DNA of 64,000 bases from Brachybacterium faecium DSM 4810 (GTDB lineage: Bacteria; Actinomycetota; Actinomycetes; Actinomycetales; Dermabacteraceae): positions 3,472,001-3,536,000 of the forward strand of contig CP001643.1 of assembly GCA_000023405.1 (NCBI GenBank). The letters are read 5' to 3'. Positions 36,437 to 43,784 of the stretch are shown here, piece by piece. Within the stretch, counting starts at the first letter, position 1. Each line of letters begins with the position of its first letter. The notes under the pieces were generated by a model. The model did not search any database. It was not told the DNA's origin and was given only the letters and a program-made list of their open reading frames with translations. Position numbers and translations under genes: made by a program.

Positions 36437-37084
36437 ATGACCTCGAGCCGCTCCCCGCTGCGCCTGCTGCGCGGCGGCATGGCCGCCTCGCTCGCCACCG
36501 CGGTCGCCCTCGGCGGGCACGTGGTGGGCGGCGGGGCGATGCCCTCGTGGCTCGGGGTGGCGGTGCCGTGGTGGCTCGCGGTGACGGTCTGCACGGTGCT
36601 GGCCGGCACCCGCTTCTCACTGCCCCGGATGGGGGCGGCGGTGCTCGCCAGCCAGGCGCTGTTCCACGGCCTGTTCGCCGCCGGCACGCCCGGCGGCGGC
36701 CACCTCGCGCTCGTGGACCCGCCGGGCGCGCACCTGGGCCACGGCGGGCATGCCGGGCACGGGGCCGACGGGGTCATGACGGCCACCGCCCCGGCCCTGC
36801 ACGGCGGTCACGCGGATCTGCGGATGCTGCTGTGGCATCTCGTCGCCGCCGCGGTCACCACGGTGCTGCTGCAGCGGGGAGAGAGCGTCCTGCTGCGCTG
36901 CGCCGGGCTGGTCGGCGCGGTCCTGGACACGCTGCGCACCCCGCCGGGCGCCCTCGCGGTCCCGGTGCTGGTGCTGCCCCGCCGTCCCCAGCCGGTGCCG
37001 CCCAGCTCCCCGCTGCGCCATATCCGACGGGCGGTCCTCGCCCCGCAGCTGCGGCGCGGTCCTCCCCCGGTCCCGGCCGTCTGA
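36437..37084 (+). CDS. Hypothetical membrane protein with His-rich loop
   Basis: A 215-residue protein with about four to five predicted helices. Between helices three and four a loop reads AHLGHGGHAGHGADG, and nearby stretches add further His and Met, a composition seen in copper-handling proteins. The C-terminus (RRPQPVPPSSPLRHIRR) is basic and proline-rich. ATG 36437 is not preceded by a clear ribosome site. It lies 208 bases before the PCu(A)C gene on the same strand; a shared role in copper supply is inferred from this and from the His-rich loop. No family recognised. Confidence 0.65.
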   Translation: MTSSRSPLRLLRGGMAASLATAVALGGHVVGGGAMPSWLGVAVPWWLAVTVCTVLAGTRFSLPRMGAAVLASQALFHGLFAAGTPGGGHLALVDPPGAHLGHGGHAGHGADGVMTATAPALHGGHADLRMLLWHLVAAAVTTVLLQRGESVLLRCAGLVGAVLDTLRTPPGALAVPVLVLPRRPQPVPPSSPLRHIRRAVLAPQLRRGPPPVPAV

Positions 37085-37292
37085 CCCGTCGTCCCCTCCA
37101 CGGTCCTGCCCCGGCGCCTGCGGCCCGGGCCCTGAGCGTGCCCGCGGCACGACGGTCGCCCTCGCGCGCCTGTGCGGACGGCCCCGCCGGATGACATTCC
37201 CGCGCGCTCCGCCGCGCGGCTCCCCCTCGCGCCCTGCCGCCGCGCGCATTCCTCGCCCTCGGCCGCCGGCGCCCCCGAGACAAGGACCTCTC

Positions 37293-37991
37293 ATGTCCCG
37301 CAGCACCTCCCTGCCCACCTCCACCCGCCGCGCGGCCTCTCTGCTCTCCGCGCCCCTCCCGCGCCGCGCAGCCCTCGCGGCGCTCCTGCTCCCCCTCGCG
37401 GCCTGCACGGGCGGCGCCCCGGACAGCACCGCCGACGGCGACGACACGGACTCCGCCGCCGACGGGGACGCCGGCCCCGAGACCGCGCTCACCGTCTCCG
37501 ATCCCTGGGTGAAGGCCGGCGAGGAGGGCATGACCTCCGCCTTCGGCACCCTCACCAACGACACCGACCGCGACCTGCTGCTCATCGGCGCGCGGACGGA
37601 GGCCAGCGCGCACGTCGAGCTGCACGAGACGACCGACGACGGCAGCGGCGGCATGAGCATGCAGGAGAAGGAGGGCGGGTTCCCTCTCGCCGCCGGTGAG
37701 CAGCTGGTGCTCGAACCCGGCGGCCATCACCTCATGCTCATGGACCTCACCGCGCCCCTGCTCCCGGGCGACGAGGTGGAGCTGATCCTCGAGTTCGAGG
37801 ACGGCACCGAGCACCCCCTCACCGCCACCGTGAAGGACTTCGCCGGCGCCCAGGAGCACTACGCCCCCGAGGACTCGGCAGGCTCCGACGCCTCCGACGG
37901 CGGCGGCGCGCACGACGGGCACGACGACCACGACGACCACGACGACCACGACGGGCACGACGGGCATGACGCTGATGGCGGTGACCGTTGA
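37293..37991 (+). CDS. PCu(A)C copper chaperone lipoprotein with His/Asp-rich tail
   Basis: A 232-residue exported lipoprotein (lipobox LAAC, C38). The PCu(A)C domain (about 65-185) carries the Cu(I) motif H...M...HxM: H111 in VELHETTDDG, M121/M123 in GGMSMQEK and H146-L-M148 in GGHHLMLMD. A C-terminal run of HDGHDDHDDHDD-type repeats adds many potential metal ligands. Such proteins deliver copper to cytochrome oxidase or other cuproenzymes. ATG 37293 follows ACAAGGA. The stop overlaps the TTG start of the Dyp-type peroxidase, so the two are coupled. Confidence 0.93.
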   Translation: MSRSTSLPTSTRRAASLLSAPLPRRAALAALLLPLAACTGGAPDSTADGDDTDSAADGDAGPETALTVSDPWVKAGEEGMTSAFGTLTNDTDRDLLLIGARTEASAHVELHETTDDGSGGMSMQEKEGGFPLAAGEQLVLEPGGHHLMLMDLTAPLLPGDEVELILEFEDGTEHPLTATVKDFAGAQEHYAPEDSAGSDASDGGGAHDGHDDHDDHDDHDGHDGHDADGGDR

Positions 37992-39232
37992 CCGCCCCGG
38001 ATCCCTCCCCGCACCGGCTCGGCCGGCGGCATCTGCTGCGCGCCGGGTCCCTCGGAGCGGGAGCGCTCGGCGTCGGCGCCGCCTCCGTGGGCCTGGACCG
38101 CTCGCTGCGCCGCCGCGGCGCGGAGACCGGACCGGCGGGGGACGGGCCCGCCCCGCACGCCGCCGCGGTCATCCCCTTCCACGGCCCGCACCAGGCGGGG
38201 ATCGAGACCCCGGCCCCGGCGGCGGCGACGTTCCTCGGCCTGGACCTGCGCGAGGAGGTGGACCGTGAGGGCGTGCTGCGCCTGCTGCGGCTCCTCACCG
38301 ATGACGCCGCCCGCCTCACCCGCGGCCAGAGCGCCCTGGCGGACACCGAACCGGAGATGGCCGCGGAACCGGCGGCGCTGACGGTGACCGTCGGCTTCGG
38401 GCCCGGGCTGATGGAGCGGGCCGAGCGCGCCGTGCCGGACTGGCTGGCTCCCCTGCCGCCCTTCGGCATCGACCAGCTCGAGGAGCGCTTCACCGGTGGT
38501 GACCTGCTGCTGCAGGTTGCGGCCGAGGATCCGCTCACCGTCTCCCACGCGGCGCGGATGCTGCTCAAGGACGCCCGCGCCTTCACCCGGGTGCGCTGGG
38601 TGCAGCCGGGCTTCCGGCGCTCCCCGGGCACGCAGGCGCCGGGCACCACCATGCGCAACCTCTTCGGGCAACTCGACGGCAGCGCGAACCCGCGCCCGGG
38701 CAGCGACCACTTCGCGAAGGTGGTGTGGATCGACGAGGGCCCGTTCACGGGAGGCACCTCGATGGTGCTCCGTCGGATCCGGATGGACCTCGACGGCTGG
38801 GACGAGGCGGATCGCAGCGCCCGGGAGCAGTCCACCGGCACCCGGATGGACAGCGGTGCCCCGCTCACCGGCGGCACCGAGTTCTCGCCCCCGGATTTCA
38901 CGCAGGTCTCCGCGAACGGGTTCCCGGTGATCGGGGAGTTCTCGCACGTGCGCCGCGCCCGCGGCGTCGACGAGGGCGAGCACCAGGAGATCTTCCGCCG
39001 GCCGTACAACTACGACGAGGCGCCGCCGCCCGGCAGCACGGCGCTCTCCGAGGCCGGGCAGATCTTCGTGTCCTTCCAGGCGGACGTGCTGGGCCAGTTC
39101 GTCCCGATCCAGCAGCGGCTGGACGCGCTGGACCTGCTGAACCAGTGGACCACCCCGATCGGTTCGGCGGTGTTCGCGATCCCTCCCGGCTGCGCCGAGG
39201 GGGAGCATCTCGGGCAGTCCGTGCTCGAGTGA
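37988..39232 (+). CDS. Tat-exported Dyp-type haem peroxidase (EfeB/DyP-A-like)
   Basis: A 414-residue peroxidase. The leader RRHLLRAGSLGAGALGVGAA is a twin-arginine signal. The Dyp fingerprint GQLDGSANPRPGS (GxxDG) and the proximal haem-ligand region EFSHVRRARG are intact, as is TMRNLFG before the motif. The start is the rare codon TTG at 37988, overlapping the PCu(A)C stop as TTGA; no other start gives the complete leader. Exported haem peroxidases of this type can take iron from haem (EfeB) or oxidise dyes and phenolics. Translational coupling to a copper chaperone is uncommon. Confidence 0.92.
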   Translation: MTAPDPSPHRLGRRHLLRAGSLGAGALGVGAASVGLDRSLRRRGAETGPAGDGPAPHAAAVIPFHGPHQAGIETPAPAAATFLGLDLREEVDREGVLRLLRLLTDDAARLTRGQSALADTEPEMAAEPAALTVTVGFGPGLMERAERAVPDWLAPLPPFGIDQLEERFTGGDLLLQVAAEDPLTVSHAARMLLKDARAFTRVRWVQPGFRRSPGTQAPGTTMRNLFGQLDGSANPRPGSDHFAKVVWIDEGPFTGGTSMVLRRIRMDLDGWDEADRSAREQSTGTRMDSGAPLTGGTEFSPPDFTQVSANGFPVIGEFSHVRRARGVDEGEHQEIFRRPYNYDEAPPPGSTALSEAGQIFVSFQADVLGQFVPIQQRLDALDLLNQWTTPIGSAVFAIPPGCAEGEHLGQSVLE

Positions 39233-39380
39233 TCACGGGGCGGGGCCTGGCAACCGGTGGCGAAGCCTCGGCCGGGCCCCGCCCCCCTCGTATGCTGGCC
39301 GGACCGCCCGCGGCGCCGCGTCCCGGCACCGGCTCGACGCCCCGTGAGCACCCACGCACCGACCAGCGCAGGAGACCCCG

Positions 39381-40871
39381 ATGCCCCGATTCCACATCTC
39401 GGCCGAGGACGCCCAGGGACCGCTCGTGGTCGGGGTCGACATCGGCTCGGGCGGCACGCGCGCCGCCGTCTACGACGTCTCCGGCCGGGAGGTGGGGGCG
39501 CTGCACCACAAGGTCTCCCACACCTTCACCGTGGACGACGACGGCACCAGCACCATCGACGCCGATCAGGTCGTCGAGGAGATCCGCACGGCGCTGGCCG
39601 CGGTGCTCACCGCCGGGCCGCTGCCCGGGCAGGTGCGCGCGATCGGGTTCGACACCTTCGCCTCCTCCCTCGTCGCGGTCGATGCCTCCGGCGCGGCGCT
39701 GACCCCGTGCATCACCTACGCCGACACCCGCTGCCAGCCGCAGATCGAGCGCCTCGCCGCGACCCTCGACGTCGACGACCTCCATGAGCGCACCGGCGCG
39801 CGGCTGCATTCCTCGTACACCGCGCCGCGCCTGGCCTGGCTGCGCGAGGAGCACCCCGAGGTGTTCGCGCGCACCGAGCGGTTCATGGCCCTCGGCGAGT
39901 ACGCGGCGCTGAAGCTGCTGGGCACGGCCGCGCTGGGCACCGCCTCGGCCGCCTGGTCCGGCATGATCGACCGCCGCACCGGGCTGTACGAGCCCGAGCT
40001 GCTCGAGGCCGCGGGGGTGGGCGCCTCCGCGATGGGGCCGGCGCTGGATCCCTCCGATGCGCTGCCCGTGGACGGCACCCCGCTCGCGGCCGAGTTCCCG
40101 CAGCTGAAGGACGCCGTGTGGCTGCCGGTGATCGGCGACGGGCTCGCCGCGAACCTCGGCATCGGGGCGCTCGGCTCCGGCACCTGGGGCATCTCCACCG
40201 CGACCTCCGGTGCGATCCGCCAGCTGCTCTCCACGGAGATCCCCACCCTGCCCAGCGGGCTGTGGGCGTACCGCGTCGACCAGCAGCGCACCCTCGTCGG
40301 CTCGGCGATGAGCGACTGCGGCCGGGTGCTCGACTGGTGCCGCACCGAGCTGGCGATGCCGCACGACGTGGGCAAGACGGACACCGCGTCCCTGTTCTCC
40401 GGTCCGCCCTCCGACGGGACCCCGCTGGTGATCCCGTTCTTCTCCGGCGAGCGGGGTACGAAGTGGCGCGGCGACTCCCGGGCCGTGTTCGCGAACGTCG
40501 GCGCCTCCACCACCTGGAAGGACATGCTGCGCGGGGCGATGGAGGGCGTGGCCCTGTCGTTCCTGCGCATCGCCGATCAGATGCGGGAGGCCGGCGGGGA
40601 GCCGGAGCGGATCGTGCTCTCCGGCGGCATGACCGGTGTGGTCCCCGAGTGGCTGCACCTGCTCTCCGATGCGCTCGGGATGCCGATCGACCACGTCGCC
40701 GTCTCCCGCTCCACGATGCGCGGCGCTGCCGTGATGGCCCTCGAGCAGGCCGCGCCGGGTGAGGCCGTCGCCGAGGCGCCGGTGCTGACCCATGTCGAGC
40801 CGGTCGCCGCCCACCAGGACTACTACCGCGAGCGCCTCGAGCGCTTCGAGAAGCTCGCCGACCTGGCCTGA
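39381..40871 (+). CDS. FGGY-family carbohydrate kinase, gluconokinase/xylulokinase-like
   Basis: A 496-residue cytoplasmic sugar kinase. The phosphate-1 region VGVDIGSGGTRAAVYD, AIGFDTFASSLVAVD, the substrate-binding EYAALKLLGTA and the C-terminal adenosine region VLSGGMTGVVPEWLHLLSDA place it in the FGGY family. Gluconate, xylulose or a related sugar acid is most likely. ATG 39381 follows GCAGGAG. With the uxaC-uxuB and LacI genes 1.6 kb away it could belong to uronate or gluconate catabolism, though the genes run in opposite directions. Confidence 0.88.
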   Translation: MPRFHISAEDAQGPLVVGVDIGSGGTRAAVYDVSGREVGALHHKVSHTFTVDDDGTSTIDADQVVEEIRTALAAVLTAGPLPGQVRAIGFDTFASSLVAVDASGAALTPCITYADTRCQPQIERLAATLDVDDLHERTGARLHSSYTAPRLAWLREEHPEVFARTERFMALGEYAALKLLGTAALGTASAAWSGMIDRRTGLYEPELLEAAGVGASAMGPALDPSDALPVDGTPLAAEFPQLKDAVWLPVIGDGLAANLGIGALGSGTWGISTATSGAIRQLLSTEIPTLPSGLWAYRVDQQRTLVGSAMSDCGRVLDWCRTELAMPHDVGKTDTASLFSGPPSDGTPLVIPFFSGERGTKWRGDSRAVFANVGASTTWKDMLRGAMEGVALSFLRIADQMREAGGEPERIVLSGGMTGVVPEWLHLLSDALGMPIDHVAVSRSTMRGAAVMALEQAAPGEAVAEAPVLTHVEPVAAHQDYYRERLERFEKLADLA

Positions 40872-40967
40872 CGCACCCGCGAGCGGGCGCCCCGCCCCCG
40901 CCCCACCCCACCCTCGCCACCCCGCACCTCACCCCCTCACCCCCTCACCCCAGGGGGCTACCGGCCA
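40872..40967. other. C-rich spacer between the sugar kinase gene and the DUF559 unit
   Basis: About 95 bases with almost no G on the plus strand after 40895, including three tandem copies of CTCACCCC. No gene or hairpin recognised; it marks the boundary before the left inverted repeat. Confidence 0.6.
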
Positions 40968-41013
40968 GTTATGTGCAACTGGGAGCCGCGAACGGAACTG
41001 AGCGACACATAAC
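40968..41013 (+). repeat. Left 46-bp inverted terminal repeat of the DUF559 unit
   Basis: This copy starts GTTATGTGCA and matches the reverse complement of 42261-42306 at 32 of 46 positions with no gap. It also has an internal dyad, GTTATGTG (40968-40975) with CACATAAC (41006-41013), so the left repeat can fold on itself. Confidence 0.7.
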
Positions 41014-41066
41014 CCGACGCGGCACGTCGCCGACGAGGGTGCGAGGCTCTGCGAGTGCTGGTCCTC

Positions 41067-41212
41067 GGTCTCGAAGCACGGGACTCACGCCCCGCGCCAC
41101 ACCCCGACCTCGAGACACGCGACTCGCGCACACCGCGCGCCCTGGCCTCAGTACACGGGACTCACGCTCGCCACGCCCCGACCTCAGTAGGCGGGACGCG
41201 CGCGCCGCTTCC
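41067..41212. repeat. Degenerate tandem repeats of 31-40 bp inside the DUF559 unit
   Basis: Four diverged copies start near 41067, 41108, 41146 and 41182. Each contains a variant of CCTCAGTACACGGGACTCAC, followed by a CG-rich part ending CACCCCGA or similar. The array fills most of the 320 bases between the left inverted repeat and the DUF559 start. No coding role is evident. Confidence 0.55.
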
Positions 41213-41333
41213 ACGACCGCTTGGCGTCGCTCCCGATCCGCCACCGCGTCACCTGCCCTCCCCACGCCCCGACCGTCCCCATCCCCGTGCGATGCTCCGT
41301 CGGCTGGGGCGCGCCCCGGTACGGTTCGCGGGC

Positions 41334-42275
41334 ATGGCTCCTCGCTGGTCACCGAATCCCCACAGCCTGCACAGCCGTGCAGAGCTGAGGCAGCGCGGGG
41401 TGCACGCGCGCCGCCTCGCCTCCGACGAGTTCCGGGAAGCGGTGCCTGGATTCTGCACTCCTGCGGCGGCGCCGGCCACGCTCGAGCTCGCGGCGCGCAC
41501 GCTGCAGCGCAAGGTGCTCCCCGGGGCGGTGATCAGCCACGCCTCGGCCGCAGAGCTGCTCGGCATCCCGCTGCCCAGGGAGCACGAGTACTCCGCCTCG
41601 AAAACCGTGCACTGCTCGCTGCCGCACGATCGGCGTCGGCGGCCGGGACGCGGCATCCACGTCCACAACAGCACCGATGCCTCGACGATGCGGCTCCGCG
41701 GAATCGTGGTCAGCGGCCCGGTGCAGCTGTTGTGCGAACTGGCGAAGGACCTGGGGCATGATCAGCTGGTCGCCTGCTGCGACCACCTCGTGGGCCCCGC
41801 CTCCCGCGCCCGGCCCGCACTCTCCCTGGCACGCCTGCGCGCGCTCGTCGCGGACGCGGGCCCGCGCTACCGGATCGCCGCGGTCAGGGCCGCCGTCGCC
41901 GACGCCCGGGAGCGGGTCGAATCGCCGAAGGAGACGCAGACCAGGCTCCTCCTGCGCCGCGCTGGTTTCGCCGAGCCGGAGGTGAACCGCACGCTCCGGG
42001 CGCCGGGGAGCGACGAGACGTTCCGGCTCGACCTGTCCTACCCCGCCCTCCGCGTCGCGATCGAGTACGACGGCATCTGGCACTCCACCGACCGGAGTCG
42101 CCACCGCCGGGATCGGCGGAAGGACGACGTCCTCCATCAGCTCGGCTGGCGCGTGGTGCGCCTCGCGGACTCGGACCTGCTGTCCCCACGACACCTCCTG
42201 GACCGCCTGGTCTCGCTGGGTGCCCCCGGCCAGCCCGGCATCGTCCCCGGTTACCACCGGGTTTTGAACCCGTGA
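41334..42275 (+). CDS. DUF559/Vsr-like endonuclease-domain protein with AbiEi-type N-terminus
   Basis: A 313-residue protein. The N-terminal half resembles proteins annotated as AbiEi-type antitoxin/HTH plus DUF559: SRAELRQRGVHARRL, then VISHASAAELLGIPLP and a middle part with VHNSTDASTMRLRGIVVSGP. The C-terminal 90 residues form a Vsr/PD-(D/E)xK-like nuclease: D233 in FRLDLSYP, E244 and D246 in VAIEYDGIWH, then RKDDVLHQLGWRVVRL. ATG 41334 is eight bases after TACGGT (41320-41325). The last residues are encoded inside the right inverted repeat. Nuclease activity is predicted, not shown. It separates the FGGY kinase from the uronate genes. Confidence 0.8.
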   Translation: MAPRWSPNPHSLHSRAELRQRGVHARRLASDEFREAVPGFCTPAAAPATLELAARTLQRKVLPGAVISHASAAELLGIPLPREHEYSASKTVHCSLPHDRRRRPGRGIHVHNSTDASTMRLRGIVVSGPVQLLCELAKDLGHDQLVACCDHLVGPASRARPALSLARLRALVADAGPRYRIAAVRAAVADARERVESPKETQTRLLLRRAGFAEPEVNRTLRAPGSDETFRLDLSYPALRVAIEYDGIWHSTDRSRHRRDRRKDDVLHQLGWRVVRLADSDLLSPRHLLDRLVSLGAPGQPGIVPGYHRVLNP

Positions 42276-42306
42276 GTGCCGTTGACGGTACCCATCTGCA
42301 CATAAC
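42261..42306 (-). repeat. Right 46-bp inverted terminal repeat of the DUF559 unit
   Basis: Read on the minus strand it begins GTTATGTGCA and aligns with the left repeat at 32 of 46 positions. The first ten bases are identical, and the mismatches are scattered in pairs. It contains the stop codon of the DUF559 gene (42273-42275). Confidence 0.7.
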
Positions 42307-42365
42307 CAGGCAGTAACCGCCTGGGGGTGCGCCTGGGGGTGCGCAGGGAGCCTGGCGACGGGCTC

Positions 42366-42507
42366 CGCGAGCACGGGCGAAGCCGGGAGCTCGCACACGT
42401 TCCGCGAGCACGGGCGAGACCGGGGAGCTCGGGCACGCTCAGGGAACACGAGCGATGCCGGAGAGCACGGGCATGCGCAGGGAGCAGGCGAGCTCCTCGA
42501 GCTCGGG
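42366..42507. repeat. Degenerate 37-39-bp tandem repeats right of the DUF559 unit
   Basis: Three units at 42366-42402, 42403-42441 and 42442-42479, plus a partial fourth, share GCGAGCACGGGCGA and GGAGCTCG cores. The 237-base space between the DUF559 stop and the uxuB stop holds no gene. The GCACGGG/ACACGGG core recalls the array on the left side of the DUF559 gene. Confidence 0.6.
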
Positions 42508-42512
42508 AGCGG

Positions 42513-43784
42513 TCAGGGGCGGGGCAGGCGCTGCTCCTCGGCGAGGACGGCGTCCACGAGGGGGTCGATGGCCGGGACGTCGAGCAGGGCGAGCAGGGAG
42601 CTCACGCGCTCGGTGGTGTCCTCGAGCGAGGCGGCGGCCGCGATCGCCTCGGACTTCGGGTCCTGCACCTCTTCGCCGGCGCGCACGCGGTCGGTGACCC
42701 AGGCGGTCCAGGCCGCGACGGCCGCGACCTCGCCGGGGGCCTGCTCCGGGCCGCCGCGCTCGGCGATCACGGGCAGGGCGCGCACCGGCAGCTTCACCGA
42801 ACCATCGGCCGCGATGCGGATGAGGTTGTCCGCCAGGCGCGGGTTGCGGAACCGCTCCTCGAGGGCGGCGGTGTAGGCGTCGAGCTCGGCGGCCGGCAGC
42901 GGCAGCGTCGCGCGGGCCTCGGCCCACAGCTGCTCCACCAGGGCCCGCACCTCGCGGTGCGCGATCGCCTCGTCCACGCGCTGCACCCCGGCCACCTGCC
43001 CGGCATATGCCATGAGGGTGTGGGCGCCGTTGAGCAGGCGCAGCTTGCGCAGCTCGTGCACCTCGAGGTCGTCGGTGAACTGCACGCCGGCCTTCTCCCA
43101 CTCGGGGCGGCGGCCGCGGAAGCGATCCTCGATGACCCACTCGGTGAAGGGCTCGGTGACCACCGGGACGCTGTCGGCGAGACCGGTCTGGGCGCGCACG
43201 GTCTCCGAGGCGTTCTCGTCGGCCGAGGGGGTGATGCGGTCGACCATGGAGGAGATGACGTCGACGTGGTCCGGGAACCAGGCCTTGGTCTCCTCGTCGA
43301 GCTCGGCGAGCACGGCCTGGCCCAGCACCTCGCCGTTGCCGGTGAGGTTGTCGCAGGAGACCAGGGCGATCGGCTCGGTGACCCCGGCCTCGCGGCGGGC
43401 CTTCAGGCCCAAGGCGATGCGGGCGGGGGCGGAGGTGGCGGGGTCGCTGCCGGCCGCGTAGCCCTTCTCGGTGATGGTCAGGGTGACCACGGCGGTGAAG
43501 GGGTCGGCGAGCAGTCGCACCAGGGTGTCGACGTCGGAGGCGGGGTGCACCTCGTCGATGACGTCGACCAGGCTGACCTCGTCACCCTCCGCGCCGCGCA
43601 CGATCAGGCCGTACCGGCCGCCCTGGGCGTTGAGCGCATCAGCCATCGTGGCCGAGCGGCCGGTGAAGGCCACGACCGACCAGCCGCCGGCCACGTCGGT
43701 GGCGTGCAGGGTGTGGGCGCGGGCGAAGTTGCCGATGCCGAGGTGGACCAGGCGGCCGACGTCGGAGGGGCTGGGGCTGTTCAT
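42513..43784 (-). CDS. uxuB: Mannitol dehydrogenase-family oxidoreductase, probable fructuronate reductase
   Basis: A 423-residue NAD-dependent dehydrogenase of the long-chain mannitol/fructuronate branch. VHLGIGNFARAH is the N-terminal nucleotide-binding motif, LVSCDNLTGNGEVL and the catalytic-lysine region ELRKLRLLNGAHTLMAYAG are intact. With uxaC directly upstream it most likely reduces D-fructuronate or tagaturonate to the aldonate. ATG 43784 shares one base with the uxaC stop (TGATG), and AGGAGAG precedes it. Mannitol dehydrogenase activity is the alternative. Confidence 0.87.
   Translation of the reverse strand: MNSPSPSDVGRLVHLGIGNFARAHTLHATDVAGGWSVVAFTGRSATMADALNAQGGRYGLIVRGAEGDEVSLVDVIDEVHPASDVDTLVRLLADPFTAVVTLTITEKGYAAGSDPATSAPARIALGLKARREAGVTEPIALVSCDNLTGNGEVLGQAVLAELDEETKAWFPDHVDVISSMVDRITPSADENASETVRAQTGLADSVPVVTEPFTEWVIEDRFRGRRPEWEKAGVQFTDDLEVHELRKLRLLNGAHTLMAYAGQVAGVQRVDEAIAHREVRALVEQLWAEARATLPLPAAELDAYTAALEERFRNPRLADNLIRIAADGSVKLPVRALPVIAERGGPEQAPGEVAAVAAWTAWVTDRVRAGEEVQDPKSEAIAAAASLEDTTERVSSLLALLDVPAIDPLVDAVLAEEQRLPRP

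Noticed and set aside
37911-37972. Tandem GACCAC-type repeats as a non-coding repeat element
   Set aside because: They lie within the PCu(A)C gene and encode its His/Asp metal-binding tail in frame.
40968-42306. Classical insertion sequence
   Set aside because: Inverted repeats are present, but the enclosed gene is a DUF559/Vsr-like protein, not a transposase, and no clear target-site duplication flanks the unit.
42366-42507. Possible CRISPR array
   Set aside because: Units are adjacent, of 37-39 bp, with changes along their whole length and no constant repeat with unique spacers; no cas genes are near.
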